This document shows, piece by piece, positions 13,770 to 20,714 of a stretch of DNA of 32,753 nt. The notes under the pieces were generated by a model, which saw nothing but the letters and a program-made list of their open reading frames with translations, did not search any database and was not told the DNA's origin. This stretch comes from JBFWPF01 sp050250135 (lineage in GTDB: Bacteria > Chlamydiota > Chlamydiia > Chlamydiales > JAFEGQ01): NCBI GenBank assembly GCA_050250135.1, contig JBFWPF010000023.1:1-32753 (forward strand), written 5' to 3'. A program made the position numbers and the translations under genes. Positions within the stretch are counted from its first letter, which is position 1, and each line of letters starts with the position of its first letter.

Positions 13770-16661
13770 ATGTATTCTACCCTCTCTGCGATTGGTTCGT
13801 CCTTCCTCGATTTCTTTTCCCCAAAGCGAAAGGTAGAGGCCAAAGTCGACTTAAGGAGATCTTGCGACTATCCCGTCGAGAGGGAGATTCAGCGATCGGC
13901 CCTCGCTCGCAAGGAGGGGTCGGCATCTCCGATCTGCACCCTCTTTTTCTTCCTCCTCTTCGGCAGGCTGGGCGGGACACAAAGCCCCACCTTTAACTCA
14001 TTGGCCCTCCCCCCTGAGTTCCAGTTCAGTGTCGGCCAGCCCTTCTCGTTGAACCTCACCGACCTAGCCGACGGACAGGGCTACCCCGTTTCGGTTTCGG
14101 TAACAGGGGCCCCCTTTCTCCAAACTATCCTGGGGATGTCATTGAAAGCGGATATCCTGGTGGGAACAGGGATTATCGGCGGGGGAGGGTTCCAATCTCC
14201 CGATGCCGCCTTCGGCGCCGGCCAACTCTGGGCCACACGGAATGCCACCCAGATCTTCTCCTATGACCTTGATGGCAACTTTCTGGGTTCCCTGAGTAAC
14301 ACTGCCGCTCCACTAACCGCAGGCGGCAATACCCTTGCTCTCCATACCTCTACCGGAATCCGATTCGCCAACATAACTGGTCCCAGTACCCTGCAACTGG
14401 GAGGAGAGCTTAACCAGAACATCCCCGGCACCTTCTTTCCCGGAGGGGACACCTCTATCAAGCTCTCCAATGATGGCCGGTGGGCCTACTGGACCAACAC
14501 ATCAGGGGTTCTCAACATCGTCGATCTTAACAACCTGAATAATCCGACGGTGAATGCCACGGTGGGGGGGCGAGATGGGACAAGTGGGCTTACGGCCCTT
14601 GCCGGTCCCTTCGCCTACACCGAGAGTACCCAATTCTCCATGTTCGGTTCCCTATCGGAGACCCAAGGGGGGGCTCCGATCGTGACCTTCAATGACGCCG
14701 CCCTCTCCAGCCCCAGCGCGCTATCGGCCCAACCCACAGCCAGCGGAAGCCGGGTTCATCTGTATAACACCGCGTTCCGGGAGCAGTTTTTTGACTCAGC
14801 CGGCAATCCTATGGGCCCTTTTAGCACCCGCAACCTCCTTTCTCAAATGCGGCTCAGCAGTGGCGCTGCTGTGATTGCTGGCGACACGAATGTCATCTCC
14901 CTGTACAACCCTAACGGCACCCTGTTTGACACCTTTGACGTTCGCGATCTCTATCCTGGCCAGACGAACCAGTTAACGAAATACCAGATCTCGGGCAACC
15001 TTCTCGCCGTCTCGGCCCTCCCGATCAACAACCCCAACCTGACCATTAGTGCCCACATCCTCCTCTTCCAGCTCTTTACCGGCACACTGAGCGGCACACC
15101 CACAAGCACGGGCTCAGGGGTGATCACCTTCACCGCCGACAACGGGTTCGACACCGCAGTGGTCCAGGTCCCCTACACCGTCACCGATGGGAGCAACCCT
15201 AACAACAGCAGCAGCAGCGGTGCCGACAACACCGGCCCCATCGTCGGAGGGGTCCTTGGGGGCGTTGTCTGCCTTCTCATCGTCGTAATAGGAGGGACAA
15301 CCTACTACCTCCTCACCAGGAAAAAGGAGAGGCAGGAGGACACAGAATCCCAAGTGGAGCGATCGGTAAGGAAATATGGTGTCGAGGGGCAACTTCTTAA
15401 CAACCGCTGGGCTCCTGCCAAAATCGATCCCTTAGCTCGACAGGAGATCCGGTCTCAGGGGGGAACGCTCAACGAGGAGGACATTTTTGGCAGGGGGGCT
15501 CACTCACGGGTATTTGCGGTTGTCGATACCAAGGATCTCCCTCTTCAGGGAGAAAAGCGGCCGGAAGGGAACGCCCCTCTATGGCGAGCAGCAAAGGCCG
15601 TCGAGCGGGGTGTGAAGACGGGCCCGAGGGGGGTTAGTAACGCCTATGAACTATCGCAAAACGAGCAGAGGCTTTGGGAATTAGTTCAGGGAGAGGGGGT
15701 AATACCCCTGATTGCTACCTTTGTTGACGAGGAGCTTCAGTACTCGGTGATGCCGATGATCGAGTCTATCGGGCTGTCGGGGTTCCCGCTGATCGCCCGA
15801 ATCAAGGATCTCCAAGTCCGCCTTCGCATGTTGACCGGTTCACTGAGGGATACCCTCATTGGCCTTAAGACCATGCACGACAAAAATGTCGTCCATGGTG
15901 ACCTCAGCCCAGAGAATGTGGCCTTTTTCCGGAACGGAAGGGTCGTTATCACCGACTTCGGTAGATCGGTGGAGGGGCAAATGCTCAAGGCTAAAAATCA
16001 AGGGACCTGGTACGTCTACAGCTATGAACGGCTTAGAGCTGCTTTTGAAGATAAGGCCTGCGATGGCTTTGCCGATGATCTCTACGGACTAGCGCTATCC
16101 CATGTTGCCGGTTGGGTGGGATACGACGAACAAAACCAGGTAGGCCTGGGACCTTGGCAGATCTTTCAGATGCCCGGAAAGGCCCGTGAACTCTACCAAT
16201 TAGGGCCTGACTTTATCAAGAATCAGATCGAGTCCCTCCCCCGCCTAGAATTCCTTAGGAAGCCAAAGGAGGGAACCCTCTTCTGGGTAATGCGCGGGCT
16301 ATTGCTCGGCACGATTACCCATGAACAAGCGCTAAAGGCCCCTTGTTTTGAAGGTTATGATCCTGAGGAACAGCAGAAGGGATGGAATCTTGCCCGCCGC
16401 GGTGTCAAGAGTAAGGCTCCTAACACTAAGGAGGAGGCACCTTTAACATTGCCTACTGTTTCCGAGGCGACAGGCTCGCGAGGAGACTCCACCTATTTTG
16501 GATCTGAACGCTCTCAGGAGGATCCATCGAGTAGCTTTTATACCGTTGCTGACGAACCGCTCGACGAAATAAAGCTTGCAACGGAAAAGAGGGAGAGCAA
16601 CTATGGCGCCGACTTTTCTAAGCAAGCCCCCAGCTTCTATAGCATCGAGGACCAGGAATAG
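13770..16661 (+). CDS. Transmembrane receptor-like Ser/Thr protein kinase with N-terminal ectodomain
   Basis: A 963-residue protein. ATG at 13770 is preferred because AAGGAG then lies at ideal spacing; an ATG at 13764 would be too close to it. Order of parts: about 54 cytoplasmic residues, a hydrophobic segment (about 56–70), an extracytoplasmic domain of about 410 residues whose ends look like two halves of a putative Ig/CADG domain (PPEFQFSVGQPFSLN; GTLSGTPTSTGSG) flanking propeller-like repeats, a Ser/Asn linker, a membrane helix (about 489–515) stopped by RKKER, then the kinase. The kinase has GRGAHSRV, a lysine in AAKAVE, HGDLSPEN (HRD as HGD, with Asp and Asn kept), DFG and DDLYGLA, so catalysis looks intact. 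An acidic C-terminal tail repeats a SFY(T/S)(V/I) motif. PknB-type bacterial receptors have the reverse order. Confidence 0.85.
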   Translation: MYSTLSAIGSSFLDFFSPKRKVEAKVDLRRSCDYPVEREIQRSALARKEGSASPICTLFFFLLFGRLGGTQSPTFNSLALPPEFQFSVGQPFSLNLTDLADGQGYPVSVSVTGAPFLQTILGMSLKADILVGTGIIGGGGFQSPDAAFGAGQLWATRNATQIFSYDLDGNFLGSLSNTAAPLTAGGNTLALHTSTGIRFANITGPSTLQLGGELNQNIPGTFFPGGDTSIKLSNDGRWAYWTNTSGVLNIVDLNNLNNPTVNATVGGRDGTSGLTALAGPFAYTESTQFSMFGSLSETQGGAPIVTFNDAALSSPSALSAQPTASGSRVHLYNTAFREQFFDSAGNPMGPFSTRNLLSQMRLSSGAAVIAGDTNVISLYNPNGTLFDTFDVRDLYPGQTNQLTKYQISGNLLAVSALPINNPNLTISAHILLFQLFTGTLSGTPTSTGSGVITFTADNGFDTAVVQVPYTVTDGSNPNNSSSSGADNTGPIVGGVLGGVVCLLIVVIGGTTYYLLTRKKERQEDTESQVERSVRKYGVEGQLLNNRWAPAKIDPLARQEIRSQGGTLNEEDIFGRGAHSRVFAVVDTKDLPLQGEKRPEGNAPLWRAAKAVERGVKTGPRGVSNAYELSQNEQRLWELVQGEGVIPLIATFVDEELQYSVMPMIESIGLSGFPLIARIKDLQVRLRMLTGSLRDTLIGLKTMHDKNVVHGDLSPENVAFFRNGRVVITDFGRSVEGQMLKAKNQGTWYVYSYERLRAAFEDKACDGFADDLYGLALSHVAGWVGYDEQNQVGLGPWQIFQMPGKARELYQLGPDFIKNQIESLPRLEFLRKPKEGTLFWVMRGLLLGTITHEQALKAPCFEGYDPEEQQKGWNLARRGVKSKAPNTKEEAPLTLPTVSEATGSRGDSTYFGSERSQEDPSSSFYTVADEPLDEIKLATEKRESNYGADFSKQAPSFYSIEDQE

Positions 16662-16663
16662 CG

Positions 16664-16897
16664 ATGCAATTTATCCATTACAAAGAGTACCCGCCGATTA
16701 ACCTTGCCCGGGTAGGAAGCATCGGCAAGGAGAACCAACAGGTCGCCCAAGGGGCTGTGGTCTATGCGATCGGCTTCTACGAGTTTGAGCGGAAGCTGGG
16801 CTACTGGGTCTTCCAAACCGCAGAAGAGCGGGACAAGGTCTTCGACGGGATCCGGAAGCAGTGGAGCAAAGCTATTACCCCTGATCGCAACCTCTAG
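16664..16897 (+). CDS. Small hypothetical protein downstream of the kinase, C-terminus rewritten by a mobile element
   Basis: A 77-residue protein that starts two bases after the kinase stop, so it is almost certainly co-transcribed and coupled with it. It reads as a small alpha/beta domain (INLARVGSIGK, VVYAIGFYEFERKLGYWVF, then a helix TAEERDKVFDGIRKQWSKA). I do not recognise a family with confidence. The last few residues (PDRNL) come from the family A element that begins at 16878. Without the insertion the frame would have ended at AITP, so the change is only a short tail. It may be a partner or regulator of the kinase, by position only. Confidence 0.55.
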   Translation: MQFIHYKEYPPINLARVGSIGKENQQVAQGAVVYAIGFYEFERKLGYWVFQTAEERDKVFDGIRKQWSKAITPDRNL

Positions 16898-17034
16898 CCC
16901 AGAGGGCATCGACAGCTGATGGTCGTCTAGCACACATCCCTCCTCACCCAGGTTTAAAAACCTGGCCTTGTCACGATTTGCGCTATCTGACCACCATCTG
17001 CTGCGCCCCCTGGACGATAGGTTGCGATCAGGGG
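16878..17034 (-). mobile_element. Palindromic MITE-like element, family A, copy 2 (157 bp, inverted relative to copies 1 and 3)
   Basis: The ends are CCCCTGATCGCAACCT and its inverted repeat, flanked by a perfect 5-bp direct repeat TATTA (16873–16877 and 17035–17039). Relative to copies 1 and 3 the ends carry CGCAACC in place of TGTGACC in both arms. The central hairpin is CCAGGTTT/AAACCTGG in place of CCAGGTCT/AGACCTGG, so paired positions change together. It lies at the 3' end of the 77-aa gene and supplies its last codons and stop. Confidence 0.8.
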
Positions 17035-17039
17035 TATTA

Positions 17040-17121
17040 CCCCCTAAAAGTTGCAGAGCGTGCAAGAAATAACCCCCTAAAAGTTGCAATTCATGCAGAA
17101 AATTGCCCCCTAAAATCTGCA
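17040..17121 (-). repeat. Three 33-bp direct repeats, possibly one end of an IS21-like element
   Basis: CCCCCTAAAA(G/T)(T/C)TGCA starts at 17040, 17073 and 17106, an exact 33-bp period. The first two units also contain TGCA-N5-TGCA palindromes. Read on the minus strand the unit is TGCAACTTTTAGGGGG. Repeated blocks of this kind, beginning with TG, occur at the ends of IS21-family elements, so this may be an orphan terminus. No transposase is present nearby. It lies just 3' of the gene at 17131–17550. Confidence 0.5.
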
Positions 17122-17130
17122 AACAGGGAG

Positions 17131-17550
17131 CTATTGGCGTAGTAGCCGCGCATATGGCACGAGGCCTGAAATGAAGTGCCACTCCCCCTCTCTCCGCTGG
17201 CCAAAGCGGGCCTCGGAGCCGTTGACTAAAGCCAGGTAGGGGGCGCCGACATAACCATTGTAGCCGATGAGTTGCCGCTCTGCATCGGGCGTGAGCGCCT
17301 CCGCTTTGCATTCGATCAGGAGGAGGGGTGTCTCGGCATTGGCGTAGCAGAGGCAATCGAGGCGGCGGTTAGGAAGGGTTTGTCCCTGGAGGTGGGGGAG
17401 CTCCGAAAGGGCCTTTTCTACCGCGATAAGGGAGGGGGGATAGCCAAGCTTGAGGAGCTGAGCGATCAGGTGCTGCCGGACCTGCTCCTCGGGCGTAGAT
17501 TCCACCCACACCTTCCGAATAGGGTCATAGAGCCGGTTCGATAATCCCAT
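17131..17550 (-). CDS. HsdR_N_2-like (type I restriction R-subunit N-terminal) domain protein
   Basis: A 139-residue protein consisting essentially of the domain found at the N-terminus of some type I restriction subunits and in stand-alone proteins of many bacteria. The sequence PIRKVWVESTPEEQVRQHLIAQLL, then YPPSLIAVEKAL, then the PD-(D/E)XK-like core RLDCLCY and LLLIECKA, is characteristic. The acidic residue and the ECK triplet are kept, so a nuclease fold with active residues is plausible, but the stand-alone proteins have no established role that I know of. I chose the ATG at 17550, where similarity begins. It overlaps the 3' end of hpf by 26 bp and is probably coupled to it. It is bordered downstream by the 33-bp repeats. 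Confidence 0.7.
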   Translation of the reverse strand: MGLSNRLYDPIRKVWVESTPEEQVRQHLIAQLLKLGYPPSLIAVEKALSELPHLQGQTLPNRRLDCLCYANAETPLLLIECKAEALTPDAERQLIGYNGYVGAPYLALVNGSEARFGQRREGEWHFISGLVPYARLLRQ

Positions 17551-18154
17551 AGTTGCCGTCGTCGCGCCGGTAGATCGCCTTGAGCTTTCGGTCCGATTCG
17601 TTGATGAAGAGCATAAAGGCATCACCCGAAAGGTCCATCTTCATCACCGCCTCTTGGTAGTTGAGGGTCTTGAGCGGCATGGTTTCGCGAGCGACAATCT
17701 CATGAGGCTTAAGGGCCTCCTCGATCTCGCGGAGGTTCTCCTCCTCAATCTCATCGTTTAGATCCTCGAGGAAGGAGAGGTCGGGAGAGCGCACCACCTC
17801 AACCTCCATCTTGGCGGGCTGCATCCCCTTAGCATGGTGGGCGCGGATCCGAGCGTGGTAGCGGCGCACCTTCCGCTCAAGGCGCTGAGCCGCCTTGTCG
17901 ATCGACGCATACATGTCGTGACTTGAGGCCGAGACCTTGATCTTGGTGTTGTCGAGCCAAAGGACCAGGTCGACCCGGTGCTCGAGCTTGTGGATATCCA
18001 TGGTGCAGTGAATCTGGAGGATCCGATCGGCAAAGCGCTCGATCTTGGCTAGCTTATCGTAGGCGTGCTGCTTCATCCCCTCGGTTACCTGGACGTTGCG
18101 CCCCATCACCTCGATCTCGTAGCCCTCCGTCTGAAACTTAGTCACGTCTACCAC
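17525..18154 (-). CDS. hpf: Ribosome hibernation promoting factor, long form
   Basis: A 209-residue long-form HPF. The N-terminal ribosome-binding domain spans about residues 15–115 (IEVMGRNVQVTEGMKQHAYDKLAKIERF, then the paired strand region up to SSHDMYASIDKAAQRLERKVRRYHAR). After an acidic linker the C-terminal dimerisation domain begins near 150 (VARETMPLKTLNYQEAVMKMDLSGDAFMLFINESDRKLKAIYRRDDGNYGIIEP). Long HPF pairs two 70S ribosomes into inactive 100S dimers. The GTG at 18154 has AGGAGG five bases upstream, supporting this start, although it adds about a dozen residues before the usual family start. It lies 20 bp downstream of rlmN on the same strand. Confidence 0.93.
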   Translation of the reverse strand: MVDVTKFQTEGYEIEVMGRNVQVTEGMKQHAYDKLAKIERFADRILQIHCTMDIHKLEHRVDLVLWLDNTKIKVSASSHDMYASIDKAAQRLERKVRRYHARIRAHHAKGMQPAKMEVEVVRSPDLSFLEDLNDEIEEENLREIEEALKPHEIVARETMPLKTLNYQEAVMKMDLSGDAFMLFINESDRKLKAIYRRDDGNYGIIEPAL

Positions 18155-18174
18155 GGTAGCCTCCTGTTGTGTTC

Positions 18175-19215
18175 TTACACTGTAGCGGGAGAGGGCCGTT
18201 TTCTGCCACCCAACTGGCCACAGGCGGCCATGATTGGCTGCCCTTTTGGGAGGCGGAGGAGGGTCTGGTAACCCCGAGCTCGGAGATGGGCGACAAAGGC
18301 CTCCATCCGATCGAGCGGCGGGGGGGCAAATCGGTCCTTACGCTGAGGATTGTAGGGGATGACGTTGACCTTGACCCGAAGCCCCTCGAGGTAATCGGCC
18401 AGCTGGTCGGCCGCCGTGAGGCTATCGGTGATCCCATCGAGGAGGACATACTCGATCAGGATGGTCCGGCGGGGGTGCTGGCAGTAGCGCTCCATGGCTC
18501 CCTTAAGGGCCCCCATATCCCACCGCCGGTTGACCGGCATGATCCGATTGCGCACCGCGTCATTTGGGGAGTTGACCGAGACGGCCAAGTTGAGGGCGGG
18601 GTCGGCCTCCCGGGCGAGGCGGTCGATCCCCTCGACATGCCCCACCGTCGAAACGGTGATAGCTGAGGGGCCCATGGCGAGCCCCCCCTGATCGGTGATC
18701 ACCGCGATCGCGGAGAGGACGGCATCCAAGTTGTCCATCGGCTCCCCCATCCCCATAAAGACCACATTGCGGATCGGATGGCCAAGCCTCCTGGCCACCA
18801 CTAGTTGCGCCACTATCTCTTCTGGCGTGAGGGAGCGGATCAGCCCCATCTTCCCCGTCTCACAGAAGGCGCACCCCCGAGCGCAGCCGATTTGGGAGGA
18901 GACGCAAAGGGTCGGCCCTGCCTGCATGGGGATGATTACCGATTCAGAGTCGAGGCCGCCAACATCAAGGAGAAATTTTATGGTACTCCCCTCTTGAAGA
19001 GTGCGGGAGACCGGGGGGAGGGTAAAGTCGGTGAGGGCGAGGATATCTTGGAGGAGTTTGCCGGCGTTATTAAAGGCGGGATCGGCTCCCACGACCTGGC
19101 CGGTTTTGTAGTACTCGGAGTAGAGGAGGGCGGCGTGCCGTTTTCCCTTGCCTAGGCGCTCATAGATAGCATGGGCGTAATGCGACTGGGTGAATCGGTG
19201 TATAGGTACCAGCAT
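18175..19215 (-). CDS. rlmN: 23S rRNA/tRNA adenine-C2 methyltransferase, RlmN-type radical SAM enzyme
   Basis: A protein of about 346 residues. The radical-SAM cluster motif CARGCAFC and the downstream GMGEPMDN are classic for the RlmN/Cfr family. The C-terminal MAACGQLG holds the cysteine that takes part in methyl transfer, and the N-terminal half has the matching substrate cysteine region. RlmN methylates C2 of A2503 in 23S rRNA and of A37 in some tRNAs. The open frame reaches 19230 via a GTG, but that lies inside tRNA-Arg. The ATG at 19215 is the better start. No Shine-Dalgarno separates it from the tRNA, whose CCA ends just seven bases upstream, so the two may share a transcript. Cfr-like specificity cannot be excluded, but RlmN is more likely. 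Confidence 0.9.
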   Translation of the reverse strand: MLVPIHRFTQSHYAHAIYERLGKGKRHAALLYSEYYKTGQVVGADPAFNNAGKLLQDILALTDFTLPPVSRTLQEGSTIKFLLDVGGLDSESVIIPMQAGPTLCVSSQIGCARGCAFCETGKMGLIRSLTPEEIVAQLVVARRLGHPIRNVVFMGMGEPMDNLDAVLSAIAVITDQGGLAMGPSAITVSTVGHVEGIDRLAREADPALNLAVSVNSPNDAVRNRIMPVNRRWDMGALKGAMERYCQHPRRTILIEYVLLDGITDSLTAADQLADYLEGLRVKVNVIPYNPQRKDRFAPPPLDRMEAFVAHLRARGYQTLLRLPKGQPIMAACGQLGGRKRPSPATV

Positions 19216-19222
19216 AAGAAAG

Positions 19223-19299
19223 TGGCGCACCGGAGAGGACTCGAACCTCTAACCACCTGGTTCGAAGCCAGGTACTCTATCCGATTGAGCTACCGGTGC
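19223..19299 (-). tRNA. tRNA-Arg (anticodon TCG) with encoded CCA
   Basis: Minus-strand cloverleaf: acceptor GCACCGG/CCGGTGC, anticodon stem CCTGG/CCAGG with loop CTTCGAA (anticodon TCG), T-loop GGTTCGAGTCC, discriminator G at 19226 and CCA encoded at 19225–19223. It lies directly upstream of rlmN. Confidence 0.96.
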
Positions 19300-19359
19300 A
19301 GAGGGACGACATCATAAGGAGAATGGGACTATTTGCCAACGGCCTGCTATTCTAGGGCG

Positions 19360-20025
19360 ATGAAAGATCAGGGGATTATTTTGCGGGCGGTCCCCTATCA
19401 GGACAACCACCACATCGTCTCGGCCTTTACCAAGGAGGGGGGGATCGTCCGCCTCTTTGTCCGGGGGACCCTCCGGAGCCGCCGCGCCTCCCACGCCCTC
19501 TGCACGCCGCTTGTACTGGCCGAGCTGGTAATGCGAGAGGGGAAGGGGGGCCTCTTCTCCCTCAAGGAGGGGAACGTGGTCGACCCCCACACCGGACTGC
19601 GAGCCGACTATGGGAGGCTCGATGCCGCCGGGCAGATGGCAGGGGCACTCTTGGCTCTCCTCTGGCCCGGAAAGCCGGCCCCCTCCCTCTTCACCCTCTC
19701 GGCCCGCTACCTAAAGGCAATGGAGGGGGCGGCCCATCCCGATGCCTTGCTCGCCAGCTTCTTGTGCAAGGTGCTGAAGCATGAGGGGCTGTGGGTAGCT
19801 CCCCTCAATTGTGCGGGATGTGAGGCGCCACTGGCCAGCTGCGCCGCCATCCGAAGTGAGACCCTCTGCGCCAGGTGTGCCCCCGTAGGAGGGGTAGAGC
19901 TAGGGGAAGAGGAGAGGGAGGCGCTGGTACGGCTGACCGAGAGTAGGCGCTTTGAGGAGATCGACCACCCCCTCCCCGAAACCCTACCACAAAAGGTGAG
20001 TTTAATTTTTAAATCATCCCTTTAA
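19360..20025 (+). CDS. recO: DNA repair protein RecO
   Basis: A 221-residue RecO, which helps load RecA onto SSB-coated DNA in the RecFOR pathway. The N-terminal OB-fold begins GIILRAVPYQDNHHIVSAFTKEGGIVRLFVRG. A helical region follows, and the zinc-binding cysteines appear as CAGC...CARC near residues 148–172. I chose the ATG at 19360 because the family start (about 5 residues before GIIL) falls there; an upstream GTG at 19333 would add nine unlikely residues. RecO followed by yidD, pheT, a MORN lipoprotein and a methyltransferase matches the Chlamydia order. Confidence 0.9.
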   Translation: MKDQGIILRAVPYQDNHHIVSAFTKEGGIVRLFVRGTLRSRRASHALCTPLVLAELVMREGKGGLFSLKEGNVVDPHTGLRADYGRLDAAGQMAGALLALLWPGKPAPSLFTLSARYLKAMEGAAHPDALLASFLCKVLKHEGLWVAPLNCAGCEAPLASCAAIRSETLCARCAPVGGVELGEEEREALVRLTESRRFEEIDHPLPETLPQKVSLIFKSSL

Positions 20026-20055
20026 TAGCGGAAGTGTGCTACAGTCTCTTGCACT

Positions 20056-20352
20056 ATGGATAGCATCAATGCCCACCTTAGAGGCCATAAAGAGGCTTAT
20101 GTCAGCGGTACACAATTTGCTGGGATAGCTTTGGGTATCGTGGCCCTCCCCTCCCTGCTTGCCCTTTATGGTCACAGCCCTATGCGGGTGTGGAGGGGGA
20201 GTCTCTTGGATATCGTGCTGTTTGAGAGCGCCGCGCGAGGGCTGAAGGCGATTTGTCCCCTCTCGGCCAAAACCTTAGCGATGATCGCGGTGCCCTCTAC
20301 GATAGGCTGGGTGGGCACGATAGCCCTGCACTTTTACTGCAAGGACCTTTAG
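20056..20352 (+). CDS. Small hypothetical membrane protein
   Basis: A 98-residue protein with likely membrane segments at about 20–40 (GTQFAGIALGIVALPSLLAL) and 75–92 (LAMIAVPSTIGWVGTIAL), plus a weaker one between them. I do not recognise it. It lies 30 bp after recO and stops just before the oppositely oriented tRNA-Leu. It occupies a position near that of small uncharacterised genes after recO in Chlamydia, but homology has not been tested. Confidence 0.5.
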   Translation: MDSINAHLRGHKEAYVSGTQFAGIALGIVALPSLLALYGHSPMRVWRGSLLDIVLFESAARGLKAICPLSAKTLAMIAVPSTIGWVGTIALHFYCKDL

Positions 20353-20355
20353 GGT

Positions 20356-20439
20356 TGCGAAAGGGGGGACTCGAACCCCCACAAGATTACTCTCACTAGC
20401 CCCTCAAGCTAGCGCGTCTACCAATTCCGCCACTTCCGC
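20356..20439 (-). tRNA. tRNA-Leu (anticodon GAG)
   Basis: Minus-strand class II cloverleaf: acceptor GCGGAAG/CTTTCGC with one G-T pair, anticodon stem CTAGC/GCTAG with loop TTGAGGG (anticodon GAG), a long variable arm and a GGTTCGAGTCC T-loop. CCA is not encoded. It lies between the small membrane gene and yidD, antisense to both. Confidence 0.95.
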
Positions 20440-20477
20440 GTGAGGGGCTACTGTAGCAAGGGGGAGATTTTCCTGCC

Positions 20478-20687
20478 ATGAAAAGGATCTGTATAGGGCT
20501 CATCCGGGCCTACCAGTTTTGTATCAGCCCCCTCCTCGGCCCCTCCTGCCGGTTTGCCCCCTCTTGTTCCGAGTATGGAGTAGAGGCGCTGCAAAGGCAT
20601 GGGGTTTTTAAGGGGATTTGGCTCACCCTAAAGCGGATCCTGAAGTGTGGCCCTTGGCATCCTGGGGGACACGACCCTGTTCCATAA
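20478..20687 (+). CDS. yidD: Membrane protein insertion efficiency factor YidD
   Basis: A 69-residue protein with the full YidD signature: RAYQFCISPLLGPSCRFAPSCSEYGVEAL, then HGVFKGIWLTLKRILKCGPWHPGGHDPVP. YidD is an amphipathic, inner-membrane-associated protein that assists YidC-dependent insertion. The conserved cysteine triad (FC, SCRF, SCSEY) and the terminal CxPWxxGGxDPVP are intact. It stands 27 bp before pheT, as in Chlamydia where yidD lies close to pheT. Confidence 0.95.
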   Translation: MKRICIGLIRAYQFCISPLLGPSCRFAPSCSEYGVEALQRHGVFKGIWLTLKRILKCGPWHPGGHDPVP

Positions 20688-20714
20688 ACTCCGGTTGCGG
20701 TATGGTCACCGGAC

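Noticed and set aside
17040..17121. CRISPR array
   Set aside because: There are only three units, the spacers are about 17 bp, and no cas genes are present.
16637..17356. Minus-strand frame of 239 codons with 11-residue repeats (LQLLGGYFLHA)
   Set aside because: The repeats are only the translation of the 33-bp DNA repeats, and the frame overlaps the real nuclease-like gene, the element and the kinase end.
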